From Mesorhizobium ciceri biovar biserrulae WSM1271 (GTDB taxonomy: Bacteria; Pseudomonadota; Alphaproteobacteria; Rhizobiales; Rhizobiaceae), in assembly GCF_000185905.1 (NCBI RefSeq), contig NC_014923.1:992001-1056000 (forward strand): a stretch of DNA of 64,000 bases, in the 5' to 3' direction. The position numbers were made by a program, and so were the translations under genes. The notes under the pieces were generated by a model, which had not been told where the DNA came from, made no database searches, and was given only the letters and a program-made list of their open reading frames with translations. Within the stretch, counting starts at the first letter, position 1, and each line of letters opens with the position of its first letter. Shown one piece after another: positions 37,180-48,763 of this stretch.

Positions 37180-38985
37180 TTAAGCTACTCCAGCGATCGC
37201 CCTGGCGAATTCGCTTGCTGAGAAAGGTTCGAGGTCGTCGACCTGTTCGCCGACGCCGATGAAATAGACCGGCAATTTGTGCTTTGCCGCGATCGCCACC
37301 AGAATACCGCCGCGCGCCGTGCCGTCCAGCTTGGTCATCACCAGGCCGTTGACGCCGGCGACATTGCGGAAGATCTCGACCTGGTTGAGCGCGTTCTGGC
37401 CGGTGGTGGCGTCGACCGTCTGCAGCACGGTGTGCGGCGCTTCCGGATCGAGCTTGCCGAGCACGCGGACGATCTTTTCGAGCTCGGCCATCAGTTCGGT
37501 CTTGTTCTGCAGACGGCCGGCGGTGTCGATGATCAGCACGTCGGAGCCGGCCTCTTTCGCCCGCTCGAATGCATCATAGGCAAGGCCGGCGGCATCGGCG
37601 CCGAGCTTGGAGGCGATGACCGGCGATTTCGTCCGCTCGCCCCAGATCTTCAGCTGCTCGATGGCTGCCGCGCGGAACGTGTCGCCGGCGGCGAGCATGA
37701 CCGACAGGCCGCCATCGGTCAGCTTGGCGGCGAGCTTGCCGATGGTGGTGGTCTTGCCGGTGCCGTTGACGCCAACCACCAGGATGACATGCGGCTTGTG
37801 CGAGAGGTCGAGCTCCAGCGGCATGGCGACATGGGTCAGCACTTTTTCCACCTCGGCCGCCATGATGGCGCGGACCTCGGTGTCGGAAACGTCCTTGCCG
37901 TAGCGGCTGGCGGCCAGCGCGTCGGTAACGCGCAAGGCGGTCTCCATGCCGAGATCGGCGCGGATCAGCACATCCTCCAGGTCCTGCAAAGTCTCTTCGT
38001 CCAGCTTGCGCTTGGTGAAGACGCCGGCAATGTTGCCGGTCAGTTCCTTGGACGAGCGGGCAAGCCCGTCCTTCATGCGCTGGAACCAAGAGCGCCTCGG
38101 TGCCGGCTCCGGCGCTTTTTGCGGCTCGGCCTTCTGCTCGACCTTCTTGGTGACGGTCACCTTGCCGGGGGCGGCTTTCGGCTCCGGCGCGGGTGGTGGA
38201 AGAGGCTGCGGCTCGGGCGCAATTTCCGCAATGACCGGCTGCGATTCGATCGGCGCAGGCTGGCGAATGGGAGGTGCGATTTCGGCGGCGGGTGCTTCGG
38301 GCGTCGGCGCTGAAACTTCTTCCTTCTCCCCGTCGCTATACGGGGAGAAGGTGCCGGCAGGCGGATGAGGAGCGGCGCCGGCCTCTGAAGACGGCTGAAG
38401 AGGGGACGGCGCCGGTGTGGGCACCTCGATCGGCGCTGGTGTTTCTGCCGGAACCTCGGCCGGCGTCGGCACTTCGACTGGTGCCGGCTCCGGCCGCTTT
38501 TCCGGGCGTGACGGGACGATCTCCGGTTCGGCCGGCGCCGGCGCTGGGACTTCTTGCGGCTGCCGTTCGGGCGTGGGTTCGGGAGTCGCAGGGGTGAGCG
38601 GAACTTCCTCGGGCGCCGGCGGCTCTGGAGTCTCTGGCGCGGGCGCCGGTTCTTCTTTCGGCGCGGGCTCCGGCAGAGGTTCCGGCTCGGAGGGAACAGT
38701 CGGCTCCGGTGCTGGCGGGATGGTCGGCTCCGGCGCGGGCACCGGTTCCTCGACAGGCGCCGGTTCCGGCGCAGGAATTACCTCCGGCTCGACCGTCGGC
38801 GTCGTTTCTGCCTCGGGCCGCGGCTCATCGCGCTTCAAGAACTCCGGGACGACCTGTTCGGCCGCCGGCTTCAGCGCATCGAGTGCTTCCCATTTGATCG
38901 GCGGTAGCGGGGCGGTCTCGTCGATCCGTTCCTCGACCACCTCTTTCTTGCCGAACGAAAATATCTTCTTGAAAAAACCAGCCAT
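37180..38985 (-). CDS. ftsY: Signal recognition particle receptor FtsY
   Basis: A 601-residue SRP receptor GTPase that guides Ffh-bound ribosomes to the Sec translocon. It starts [14 protein letters not shown], a basic amphipathic membrane-targeting end, followed by about 260 residues of Pro/Glu/Ala repeats, then the NG domain: P-loop [18 protein letters not shown] near residue 405, [20 protein letters not shown] near 484, [10 protein letters not shown] near 551. The acidic linker is much longer than in E. coli, and residues about 195-222 are encoded by a rhizobial palindromic repeat read in frame. mtaB and dapF precede it on the same strand. Confidence 0.97.
   Translation of the reverse strand: MAGFFKKIFSFGKKEVVEERIDETAPLPPIKWEALDALKPAAEQVVPEFLKRDEPRPEAETTPTVEPEVIPAPEPAPVEEPVPAPEPTIPPAPEPTVPSEPEPLPEPAPKEEPAPAPETPEPPAPEEVPLTPATPEPTPERQPQEVPAPAPAEPEIVPSRPEKRPEPAPVEVPTPAEVPAETPAPIEVPTPAPSPLQPSSEAGAAPHPPAGTFSPYSDGEKEEVSAPTPEAPAAEIAPPIRQPAPIESQPVIAEIAPEPQPLPPPAPEPKAAPGKVTVTKKVEQKAEPQKAPEPAPRRSWFQRMKDGLARSSKELTGNIAGVFTKRKLDEETLQDLEDVLIRADLGMETALRVTDALAASRYGKDVSDTEVRAIMAAEVEKVLTHVAMPLELDLSHKPHVILVVGVNGTGKTTTIGKLAAKLTDGGLSVMLAAGDTFRAAAIEQLKIWGERTKSPVIASKLGADAAGLAYDAFERAKEAGSDVLIIDTAGRLQNKTELMAELEKIVRVLGKLDPEAPHTVLQTVDATTGQNALNQVEIFRNVAGVNGLVMTKLDGTARGGILVAIAAKHKLPVYFIGVGEQVDDLEPFSASEFARAIAGVA
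38322..38413. repeat. Rhizobial palindromic element inside ftsY
   Basis: An 11-bp perfect stem (38322-38332 with 38341-38351, 8-base loop) with CTTCTCCCC/GGGGAGAAG arms, then GTGCCGGCAGGCGGATGAGG. This is the sequence style of intergenic rhizobial repeats, here translated as [17 protein letters not shown] within the FtsY linker. The right boundary is approximate. Confidence 0.75.
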
Positions 38986-38997
38986 GCTTTGCGTTTC

Positions 38998-40311
38998 TCA
39001 GGCGGCGCGGGCGGCAAGCGGCGCCGCGATCAGCCTGGTACCATCGTGGCCCGATATATCGGCCTCGACGATCTCACCCGGTGCGCCCGTGCCGAGTGCG
39101 GCAAGCGTAAAACCCTCGGTGCGGCCAAGGCCGTCTCGCTCGATCAGGATCGACTGACGCGTACCGGTGAGCAACGACAGATGCCTGACATAGGCAACTT
39201 CACCGGCGGCGCGCAGCCGGGCGGCGCGCTGCTTGACCACCTCGCGGCGGAGCTGCGGCATGCGCGCGGCAGGCGTGCCTTCGCGTGGGCTGAAGGGGAA
39301 GACGTGGAGATGGGTCAGGCCACACTCCTCGACAATTTTCTCCGAGTTCTCGAACATTTCGTCGGTCTCGGTCGGGAAGCCGGCGATGATGTCGGCGCCA
39401 AAGACGATACCGGGGCGCAGTTTGCGCACATCCTCGCAGAAGCGGATCGACTGATCGCGCAGATGCCTTCGCTTCATGCGCTTCAGGATCATGTCGTCGC
39501 CCGACTGCAGCGACAGATGCAGATGCGGCATCAACCGGGGCTCGGTGGCGATGGCGTCGAGCAAATCGTCGTCGGCCTCGATCGAATCGATCGACGACAG
39601 CCGCAGGCGCTTAACATCGGGCACCTGTTTCAGGATGGTCTTCACCAGTTTGCCGAGCTTCGGCGCGCCCGGCAGGTCGGCGCCGAATGAAGTCATGTCG
39701 ACGCCGGTCAGAACGATCTCGGCATAGCCGTTGCCGGCGAGCCGCTTGACCTGCTCGACCACGGCGCCCATCGGCACCGAGCGCGAATTGCCGCGGCCGT
39801 AGGGAATGATGCAGAAGGTGCAGCGGTGGTCGCAGCCGTTCTGCACCTGGACGAAGGCGCGTGCGCGGCCCTCGATGGCGTCGACCATGTGGCCTGCGGT
39901 CTCGCGCACGGAAAAGATATCGTTGACGCGCGCCTTCTCGGTGTCGTTGACGCCGAAATCCGGCAGCGCGCGGTAGGAATTCGCGTTCAGCTTCTCTTCA
40001 TTGCCAAGCACGAGATCGACCTCGTCCATGGCGGCGAATTTTTCAGGCTCGGTCTGCGCGGCGCAGCCGGTGACGATGATGCGGGCTCGCGGGTTGTCGC
40101 GGCGCGCCTTGCGGATCGCCTGCTTGGCCTGGCGCACTGCTTCGCCTGTCACGGCGCAGGTGTTGAAGATCACGGCGCCACCTTCCAACGCGCCGAGGCC
40201 CGCACTTTCAGCCTCGCGCCGCATCACCTGCGATTCATAGGTGTTGAGCCGGCAGCCGAAGGTGACGACATCGATCCCCGGGGACGCCGGGCTCTTGGGC
40301 AGAGCGGACAT
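38998..40311 (-). CDS. mtaB: tRNA t6A37 methylthiotransferase MtaB
   Basis: A 437-residue radical SAM methylthiotransferase making ms2t6A37 in tRNAs reading ANN codons. The N-terminal UPF0004 domain holds three Cys (TFGCRLN, FNTCAVT, VTGCAAQ) for the auxiliary cluster; the radical SAM site is CDHRCTFCIIPYGRG near residue 155. The C-terminal TRAM-like domain ends GTRLIAAPLA. Its ATG shares one base with the dapF stop (TGATG), and ftsY follows 12 bases on, so the three genes are one operon. Confidence 0.95.
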   Translation of the reverse strand: MSALPKSPASPGIDVVTFGCRLNTYESQVMRREAESAGLGALEGGAVIFNTCAVTGEAVRQAKQAIRKARRDNPRARIIVTGCAAQTEPEKFAAMDEVDLVLGNEEKLNANSYRALPDFGVNDTEKARVNDIFSVRETAGHMVDAIEGRARAFVQVQNGCDHRCTFCIIPYGRGNSRSVPMGAVVEQVKRLAGNGYAEIVLTGVDMTSFGADLPGAPKLGKLVKTILKQVPDVKRLRLSSIDSIEADDDLLDAIATEPRLMPHLHLSLQSGDDMILKRMKRRHLRDQSIRFCEDVRKLRPGIVFGADIIAGFPTETDEMFENSEKIVEECGLTHLHVFPFSPREGTPAARMPQLRREVVKQRAARLRAAGEVAYVRHLSLLTGTRQSILIERDGLGRTEGFTLAALGTGAPGEIVEADISGHDGTRLIAAPLAARAA

Positions 40312-41195
40312 CAGGCCGCGCTTTCAGTGTCGCGGGCCCATGTCCCGATCGACGGGTCGAAGTTGCCGGAAAATTCCCATTCGGCGGCGCCGGTCAGGAC
40401 CACGTGGTCATCGTCGCGCCATTCGACATGCAGCGTGCCGCCGCCTGGCGTCAACAGACTGACGCTGCGGCCGGTCCGGTTGGTGCGGGCCGCGGCCACC
40501 ACGGCCGCGCAGGAGGCCGAACCGCAGGCCTTGGTCAGGCCGGCGCCGCGTTCCCAGGTGCGGATGATCATGGTTTCGGGCGAAGTAACCTGAGCGATGG
40601 TTATGTTGGCGCGCTCGGGGAACATCGGGTGGTTCTCGAGCAGCGGACCGAAGCGGTCGAGCTCGTAGGACCAGACGTCGTTGTCGACCCAGAAGATCGC
40701 GTGCGGGTTGCCCATCGAAACGACCGAGGGTGAATGCAGCACGGGAGCGTCGATCGGGCCGATCTGCAGCTCGATCATGCGGGTGTCGCGGAATTCCTCG
40801 GCCAGCGGGATATCCTGCCAGCCGAAGCGCGGCGTGCCCATGTCGACCGAGATCGAACCGTCGGCGTGTTCGCGCGCATTGAGGATGCCCGCCACGGTCT
40901 CGAAGGTGAAGATCTTCTGGCCGGTCTCGGCGGCGAGCGCCTGGACGACGCAGCGCATGCCATTGCCGCAGGCCTGCGCACCGGTTCCATCGGAATTCAG
41001 GATGTCGATGAAAAAGGCGGTGCCAGACGTCCTGGCGTCATGGATCGCCATGATCTGGTCGAAGCTGGTCGCGGCATCGGCGTTCAGCGCAACCGCCGCC
41101 GCCGCCGTCACCCGATCGGCACGGCCACGCATATCGGCAACGATGATCTCGTTGCCGATGCCGTTCATCTTGGCGAAAGGGGCAGTGCTGGCCAT
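40311..41195 (-). CDS. dapF: Diaminopimelate epimerase
   Basis: A 294-residue cofactor-free epimerase converting LL- to meso-diaminopimelate for lysine and peptidoglycan synthesis. The two catalytic cysteines lie in QACGNGMRC and [12 protein letters not shown], symmetric halves of the fold. [11 protein letters not shown] is the N-terminal signature. First gene of the dapF-mtaB-ftsY operon. Confidence 0.97.
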   Translation of the reverse strand: MASTAPFAKMNGIGNEIIVADMRGRADRVTAAAAVALNADAATSFDQIMAIHDARTSGTAFFIDILNSDGTGAQACGNGMRCVVQALAAETGQKIFTFETVAGILNAREHADGSISVDMGTPRFGWQDIPLAEEFRDTRMIELQIGPIDAPVLHSPSVVSMGNPHAIFWVDNDVWSYELDRFGPLLENHPMFPERANITIAQVTSPETMIIRTWERGAGLTKACGSASCAAVVAAARTNRTGRSVSLLTPGGGTLHVEWRDDDHVVLTGAAEWEFSGNFDPSIGTWARDTESAA

Positions 41196-41291
41196 TGCTC
41201 CGAAAAATTCCGTGTCCGTTTGGCGCTATATGGCGGAAACGGGCAGGAATTACCAGTGCGCAGCCGCTTGGTCTCGGCGAAAGCGCCGGAC

Positions 41292-41453
41292 TTACGTGAC
41301 GGCGAAAATGCCCAGCACCACCAGCAGGAAGATGATCAGAACGATGCCGATAAGGATACGCGCACCGGTGGCCGCGGCACCTGCCAGTGCCGGCATGCCG
41401 AGCAAGCTCGCCGCCGCGGCGACGATCAGGAGAATGATAATCCATTTGAGCAT
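41292..41453 (-). CDS. DUF1328 (UPF0391) small membrane protein
   Basis: A 53-residue protein of two hydrophobic segments: MLKWIIILLIVAAAASLLGM and GARILIGIVLIIFLLVVLGIF, the DUF1328 pattern. Start at 41453 with GCGAGGCATTGTC upstream. Function unknown; related proteins are often stress induced (YtjA-like). Confidence 0.85.
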   Translation of the reverse strand: MLKWIIILLIVAAAASLLGMPALAGAAATGARILIGIVLIIFLLVVLGIFAVT

Positions 41454-41535
41454 GACAATGCCTCGCAAACCGGCAAATATTTCAACCACATGAAAACGCG
41501 GTTGCAGCGCTGGGGTTCCGTCGAACCGATGCGGA

Positions 41536-42555
41536 TCAGGGCGCTATGTGCTCCGGCACATCCCAGACCTCGCCCGGCCGCAAGGCGCGAAAGCGCTCGC
41601 GTGGGATGCCTCGATCGTCAAGCGCCTCGGTCAATTTGCGCGCCGGCTCGTCGATCGGCTCGTCGGTGAGCTGGAAGGTGCCCCAGTGACAGCCGGCGGC
41701 ATGGGCGGCGTTGCACAGCGTCATGCCTTGCACCGCTTCCCAGGGGTTCTGGTGCTGCGGCGCCATGAACCAGCGCGGCTCATAAGCGCCGATCGGCAGG
41801 ATGGCGAAGCGGAAACCGCCATGTTTCTCGGCCATCCGCCGGTAGTTGATGCCATCGTGGAAGCCGGTGTCGCCGGCGAAATAGAGCTTGCCGTCACGCG
41901 TTTCGACGACAAAGCCGGCCCAGAGCGCCATGCGCCGGTCGCGGGCGCCACGCGCCGACCAGTGATGCACCGGCTCGACATGAATGGCGGCGCCGTCGCC
42001 GATCTCGACCCTGTCGCCCCAGTCATGCGCCGACAGCCGCATGCCGGGCACGGCGGCTTCGATGATGGCGTCGTTGCCGAGCGGAGTGAGCACCAGCGGG
42101 TCGTGGCCGGCCTTCAGCCGCCTCAACGTGGCGAGGTCGAGATGGTCGTAGTGGTTGTGGCTGACCAGCACGAGGTCGATCGGCGGCAGGTCGGCAAAGG
42201 CGATGCCTGGCGCATTGATGCGTTTTGGTCCGGCGAAGGAAAGCGGCGAGGCGCGCAGCGACCACACCGGATCGGTAAGGATGTTCAGACCGGCCGTCTG
42301 GACCAGCAAGGTGGAATGGCCAACCATGGTCACTTTCAGCGCGGCGCCCTCGACCCGAGCCGTCGGTTTCGCCTGCGGAAAGGGGCTTGCATCGCTCGCC
42401 GGCCATTTCGAGCGCTGGCCATTCAACTGCCATTTCAGCAGGTCGGCGAAACGGCCGGGTGGCTGGCCGTCGGGATTGAAGAACAATGCGCCGTCGAAAT
42501 GGTCGCTGGGCGGGCCGCTATAATAGCGATTGGCGGCTGTCTTTCTCGCGGCCAA
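41536..42555 (-). CDS. MBL-fold metallo-hydrolase (NAPE-PLD/UlaG-like)
   Basis: A 339-residue metallo-beta-lactamase-fold protein. VSHNHYDHLD is the HxHxDH zinc motif; VHHWSAR, YFAGDTGFHDG and PIGAYEPRWFMAPQH are the further family blocks. The family contains N-acyl-phosphatidylethanolamine phospholipase D-like hydrolases. No ATG is in frame before the conserved RYYSGPPSDHFDG; TTG at 42555 is the likely start, with moderate certainty. Confidence 0.87.
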   Translation of the reverse strand: MAARKTAANRYYSGPPSDHFDGALFFNPDGQPPGRFADLLKWQLNGQRSKWPASDASPFPQAKPTARVEGAALKVTMVGHSTLLVQTAGLNILTDPVWSLRASPLSFAGPKRINAPGIAFADLPPIDLVLVSHNHYDHLDLATLRRLKAGHDPLVLTPLGNDAIIEAAVPGMRLSAHDWGDRVEIGDGAAIHVEPVHHWSARGARDRRMALWAGFVVETRDGKLYFAGDTGFHDGINYRRMAEKHGGFRFAILPIGAYEPRWFMAPQHQNPWEAVQGMTLCNAAHAAGCHWGTFQLTDEPIDEPARKLTEALDDRGIPRERFRALRPGEVWDVPEHIAP

Positions 42556-42834
42556 TTTTGCGGCTCCGGCAGGTGTTTCGTTTTCCAGACATAGGCGCTA
42601 AGGCGGCTCGCGCAAGCGTCCAACCGTCGAATGTCGGCGCTGCACTGCTTTGACCGGATCCCCAGGCGACGCGCGACAAGCGGTCAGCCGCCGCGATTGC
42701 GATAAATTTGCAACAATTCTTGCTGCAAACTGTATTTTAACCATATCGGGTTGAAATTTCGCCACCTTCTCCATCTTGGTGGGGGTGAGATTGTGCGGAC
42801 GGCTTCCCCCCAGCCGGATCCGACGGAGGTTGGA

Positions 42835-43374
42835 ATGACTTTTTCGAAAACCGGTCTGGTGGCCGTATCGCTGGCGGCGCTCGTTGCGAGCGGCTGTTCG
42901 ACCTCGCGTTTCTCCTCGATGGATGACCAGCAGCCGGCACCGCTGGAGGCCGCGCCCGCCGGCAAGGTGACGGCGAACCAACTGCCGCCGCCGGCATCGC
43001 CCGGCACCACCGACCCGTCTCAATTCCCGACCGCTCCTGCGAACACGCAGGTCGCCGCGCTGCCTTCGGATGGTTCGGCGCCGGCCGGCGCTTCGGACGT
43101 GACTGCCGCCAGCGTCGCCGGTGTCTGGAACGCCAGCGTTGCGGGCCAGAGCTGCAAGGTGGCGACACCGCAGACCAAATTCGGCGCCGGCTTCCGCGCT
43201 GGGCCGCTGCATTGCCCGGCGCCGATGGACGGCGTCAAGTCGTGGAACGTCGCCGGCAAGCAGCTGACGCTCTATGACGAGAGTGGCGGTGCGCTGGCGC
43301 GGCTCTATTCCTCGGGCGGCTCGAAATTCGACGGCCAGACTTCCAACGGCCAGCCGATTTCGCTTACAAGGTAG
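42835..43374 (+). CDS. Omp19/Inh-type outer membrane lipoprotein
   Basis: A 179-residue lipoprotein. The lipobox LVASGC puts the lipidated Cys at 21, followed by a Pro/Ala-rich linker of about 70 residues and a C-terminal AprI/Inh domain (VAGVWNASVAGQSCKVATPQTKFG ... LTLYDESGGALARLY). The layout matches Brucella Omp19, an outer membrane protease inhibitor. Start at 42835 follows GGAGGTTGGA; an earlier in-frame ATG at 42751 is not supported. Confidence 0.88.
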   Translation: MTFSKTGLVAVSLAALVASGCSTSRFSSMDDQQPAPLEAAPAGKVTANQLPPPASPGTTDPSQFPTAPANTQVAALPSDGSAPAGASDVTAASVAGVWNASVAGQSCKVATPQTKFGAGFRAGPLHCPAPMDGVKSWNVAGKQLTLYDESGGALARLYSSGGSKFDGQTSNGQPISLTR

Positions 43375-43378
43375 GCTA

Positions 43379-43522
43379 ATGCATGTCGCCCAAAAGTGGC
43401 CGCGGTTTTGGGAAAACAAAGATCTAAAGCGGGTCGTCTGAATCCGTTCAGACACGACCGCTTTAGTCCTCCGAATGCGTGTCGCGCAGAAGTGACCCCG
43501 ATTTCGGGACAGCGACATGCAT
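43379..43522. repeat. Composite palindromic element (CATGAT/TGCATGTCG family plus CTAAAGCGG palindrome)
   Basis: Outer 10-bp perfect inverted ends (43379-43388 with 43513-43522). Inside are a CCCAAAA/TTTTGGG hairpin (43389-43412) and a separate near-perfect palindrome with arms CTAAAGCGG (43424-43432) and CCGCTTTAG (43459-43467). Located between the Omp19-like gene and zapE. It looks like nested or joined mobile repeats. Confidence 0.75.
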
Positions 43523-43540
43523 AAACAAATGACGTGACCG

Positions 43541-44740
43541 ATGCATCTGCGTGACGGCCTCCAGACCCATGCGACCGTCAGGCAGCGCTACGAGCATCTG
43601 GTGGAAACCGGTACGATCGACCGCGATCCGGCGCAGGAACGGATCGTTGCGGCGCTCGACCGGCTGACCGATGAGATCTCGGCCAAGCGGCTGGCGCATA
43701 AGTCGAGCGCGCTGGGCTGGCTGTTCGCCCGCAAGCGCGAGACGCATGAGGCCGTCAAAGGCCTTTACATCCATGGCGGCGTCGGTCGCGGCAAGACCAT
43801 GCTGATGGATATGTTCTTCGAGTTGCTGCCGGTGCGGCGCAAGCGCCGCGTCCACTTCAACGACTTCATGGCGGACGTGCAGGACCGTATCCAGAAGCAC
43901 CGGCAGGCGCGCAAGAACGGCGATGTCAAGCAGGACGACCCGATCCCGCCGGTGGCCAAGGCCCTTGCCGAGCAAGCCTGGGTGCTGTGCTTCGACGAGT
44001 TCTCGGTCACCGACATCGCCGACGCGATGATCCTGTCCAGGTTGTTTTCGGCGCTGTTTGCCAGCGGTGTGGTGCTGGTCGCCACCTCGAATGTGGCGCC
44101 GGAAAACCTCTACAGCGACGGGCTGAACCGTCAGCTTTTCCTGCCCTTCATCGGCATACTGGAGCGGCACACACAGGTGCTGGCGCTCGATGCCGACAAG
44201 GACTACCGGCTGGAAAAGCTCGCCCGGACACCGGTCTATGTCACGCCGGCCGATGCGGCGGCGGACCAGCTACTCGACGAGGCCTGGCAAGCCATGACGC
44301 GCAACGCGCCGACCGCCGAGACATCGATTGCCCTCAAAGGGCGGCAGGTGATCGTGCCGCGTGCGGCAGGCGATGCGGCGCGGTTCTCCTTCGCCGATCT
44401 CTGCGAAAAGCCGCTTGGCGCGCGCGATTTCCTGGCGATCGCCGGGCGCTTCTCAACCATTTTCATCGACCACGTCCCGGTGCTCGGCGAAGGCAAGCGC
44501 AACGAGGCCAAACGCTTCATCCTTCTGATCGACACGCTCTACGACCATCATGTGCGGCTGGTGGTGAGCGCCGAAGCGCCGCCGCAAGCGCTTTATGCCG
44601 CCAAGCGCGGCGTGGAGGTCTTCGAGTTCGAGCGCACCGCATCGCGGCTGATCGAGATGCAAAGTCGCGACTGGCTGGAGGATTGGGCGGAGCGGCAGAA
44701 AGGGAAGCCGGCGCCAGAGGCACAGCAGGCGCAGGCCTGA
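43541..44740 (+). CDS. zapE: Cell division ATPase ZapE (AFG1/LACE1 family)
   Basis: A 399-residue P-loop ATPase. Walker A GGVGRGKTMLMD near residue 80, Walker B VLCFDEFSVTDIADA, sensor VATSNVAPENLY, and HVPVLGEGKRNEAKRFILLIDTLYD typical of AFG1-like proteins. ZapE associates with the FtsZ ring in E. coli; mitochondrial relatives assist protein quality control. It lies before mdh, as in many alphaproteobacteria. Confidence 0.93.
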   Translation: MHLRDGLQTHATVRQRYEHLVETGTIDRDPAQERIVAALDRLTDEISAKRLAHKSSALGWLFARKRETHEAVKGLYIHGGVGRGKTMLMDMFFELLPVRRKRRVHFNDFMADVQDRIQKHRQARKNGDVKQDDPIPPVAKALAEQAWVLCFDEFSVTDIADAMILSRLFSALFASGVVLVATSNVAPENLYSDGLNRQLFLPFIGILERHTQVLALDADKDYRLEKLARTPVYVTPADAAADQLLDEAWQAMTRNAPTAETSIALKGRQVIVPRAAGDAARFSFADLCEKPLGARDFLAIAGRFSTIFIDHVPVLGEGKRNEAKRFILLIDTLYDHHVRLVVSAEAPPQALYAAKRGVEVFEFERTASRLIEMQSRDWLEDWAERQKGKPAPEAQQAQA

Positions 44741-46078
<1,338 letters not shown>

Positions 46079-46121
46079 ATCTCCAGTAAGTGAACCCCCA
46101 GTCGATCCGGAGACCATACAG

Positions 46122-47315
<1,194 letters not shown>

Positions 47316-47319
47316 TCTG

Positions 47320-47691
47320 GTGCCTCCGCATAAGATAAACCTGGTCGAGGCTGCGGATCAAAAGATCAAGAAGGTCTTCGATCCGCATATCGCCGGCGAC
47401 GTCAACGACAGCCAGGCGAAGGTCGCCAAGTTCGGCGAGGTCTTCGATTGGCACGCGCATGACAATGAGGACGAAGCCTTCCTCGTGCTGCGTGGGCGTA
47501 TTGCCATCGATTTCCGCGACGGCCCGGTCGAACTCGGCGAGGGCGATTTCATCGTCGTGCCGCGCGGCGTCGAGCACCGGCCGCGCTCGCTCACCGTTGA
47601 GCCCGTGGTGCTGATGTTCGAGCCGGCAACGACGCTCAACACCGGCAACGCCAAGAGCGACCTCACTGTCGCCGACTTGAAGCGGCTCTGA
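47320..47691 (+). CDS. Cupin-domain protein between sucC and sucD
   Basis: A 123-residue single cupin domain. [28 protein letters not shown] is cupin motif 1 with metal ligands His, His and Glu, and [11 protein letters not shown] is motif 2. The start is a GTG at 47320, four bases after the sucC stop, so it lies in the same transcript as sucC. Function unknown; substrate or regulator of the TCA unit is only speculation. Confidence 0.85.
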   Translation: MPPHKINLVEAADQKIKKVFDPHIAGDVNDSQAKVAKFGEVFDWHAHDNEDEAFLVLRGRIAIDFRDGPVELGEGDFIVVPRGVEHRPRSLTVEPVVLMFEPATTLNTGNAKSDLTVADLKRL

Positions 47692-47732
47692 CCATGTTTC
47701 CCTCGATCAACGGTTTTTAGAAAAGGGCTCCC

Positions 47733-48635
47733 ATGTCCATCCTCGTCGACAAGAATACCAAGGTGCTGGTGCAGGGCCTGACCGGCAAGACCGGCACGTT
47801 CCACACCGAGCAGGCGCTGGCCTATCACGGCACGAAAATGGTCGGCGGCATCCATCCCAAGAAGGGTGGCGAGACGTGGACCGGCGCGAAGGGCGAGAGC
47901 CTGCCGATCTTCGCCACCGTCGCCGAGGGCAAGGAAAAGACCGGTGCCAACGCTTCGGTCGTCTATGTGCCGCCGGCGGGTGCCGCCGAGGCCATCCTCG
48001 AGGCGATCGAGGCCGAGATCCCGCTGATCATCTGCATCACCGAAGGCATACCGGTGATGGACATGATCAGGGTCAAGGCCAGGCTCGACCGTTCGACCTC
48101 GCGGCTGATCGGCCCGAACTGCCCGGGCGTGCTGACGCCCAACGAATGCAAGATCGGCATCATGCCCGGAAACATCTTCCGCAAGGGCTCGGTCGGCGTT
48201 GTTTCGCGGTCGGGAACGCTTACCTATGAGGCAGTGTTCCAGACCACCAATGTCGGCCTCGGCCAGACCACCGCCGTCGGCATTGGCGGCGACCCCGTCA
48301 AAGGCACCGAGTTCATCGACATGCTCGAGATGTTCCTCGCCGACGAGGAGACCAAGTCGATCATCATGATCGGCGAGATCGGCGGTTCGGCCGAGGAAGA
48401 CGCCGCGCAGTTCCTCAAGGACGAAGCCAAGCGTGGCCGCAAGAAGCCGATGGCCGGCTTCATCGCCGGGCGCACGGCGCCGGCCGGCCGCACCATGGGC
48501 CACGCCGGCGCGGTCATCTCCGGCGGCAAGGGCGGCGCCGAAGACAAGATCGCGGCAATGGAATCGGCCGGAATAAAAGTTTCGCCGTCGCCGGCAAGGC
48601 TGGGCACGACCTTGGTCGAAGCGATCAAAGGGTAA
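47733..48635 (+). CDS. sucD: Succinate-CoA ligase alpha subunit
   Basis: A 300-residue CoA-binding subunit. [18 protein letters not shown] is the CoA fold start; the phosphohistidine is in [34 protein letters not shown] and [11 protein letters not shown] are conserved. It partners with SucC. The stop codon lies in the first unit of a G-rich low-complexity repeat. Confidence 0.98.
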   Translation: MSILVDKNTKVLVQGLTGKTGTFHTEQALAYHGTKMVGGIHPKKGGETWTGAKGESLPIFATVAEGKEKTGANASVVYVPPAGAAEAILEAIEAEIPLIICITEGIPVMDMIRVKARLDRSTSRLIGPNCPGVLTPNECKIGIMPGNIFRKGSVGVVSRSGTLTYEAVFQTTNVGLGQTTAVGIGGDPVKGTEFIDMLEMFLADEETKSIIMIGEIGGSAEEDAAQFLKDEAKRGRKKPMAGFIAGRTAPAGRTMGHAGAVISGGKGGAEDKIAAMESAGIKVSPSPARLGTTLVEAIKG

Positions 48636-48726
48636 GGGAATAGGGGAGTAAGGGAGTAGGGCAGTAGGGAAAATAGCAGCGGCAAAAAGCGCTACTCCCC
48701 TGTTCCCTTATTCCCCTACTCCCCTC
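48636..48726. repeat. Low-complexity inverted repeat between sucD and sucA
   Basis: A left half of GGGAATA/GGGAGTA words (48636-48678) and a right half of complementary TACTCCC/TATTCCC words (48690-48726), around a short spacer. It resembles the octamer element at 28001-28087. It can form a long imperfect hairpin inside the suc transcript. Confidence 0.75.
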
Positions 48727-48733
48727 CAAAAAC

Positions 48734-48763
48734 AGGAGACGGAGCCGGGCTCCGCGGACAAAA
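48734..48763 (+). promoter_or_regulatory. Distant ribosome site with intervening hairpin before sucA
   Basis: AGGAG at 48734-48738 is 25 bases before the sucA ATG, too far for normal use. Between them lies a perfect 6-bp hairpin (48740-48745 with 48749-48754, 3-base loop); if folded it brings the site to an effective spacing of about 10. Confidence 0.5.

Noticed and set aside
47358..48503. 381-codon minus-strand frame over the cupin and sucD genes
   Set aside because: It crosses two certain genes and their spacer; typical mirror frame.
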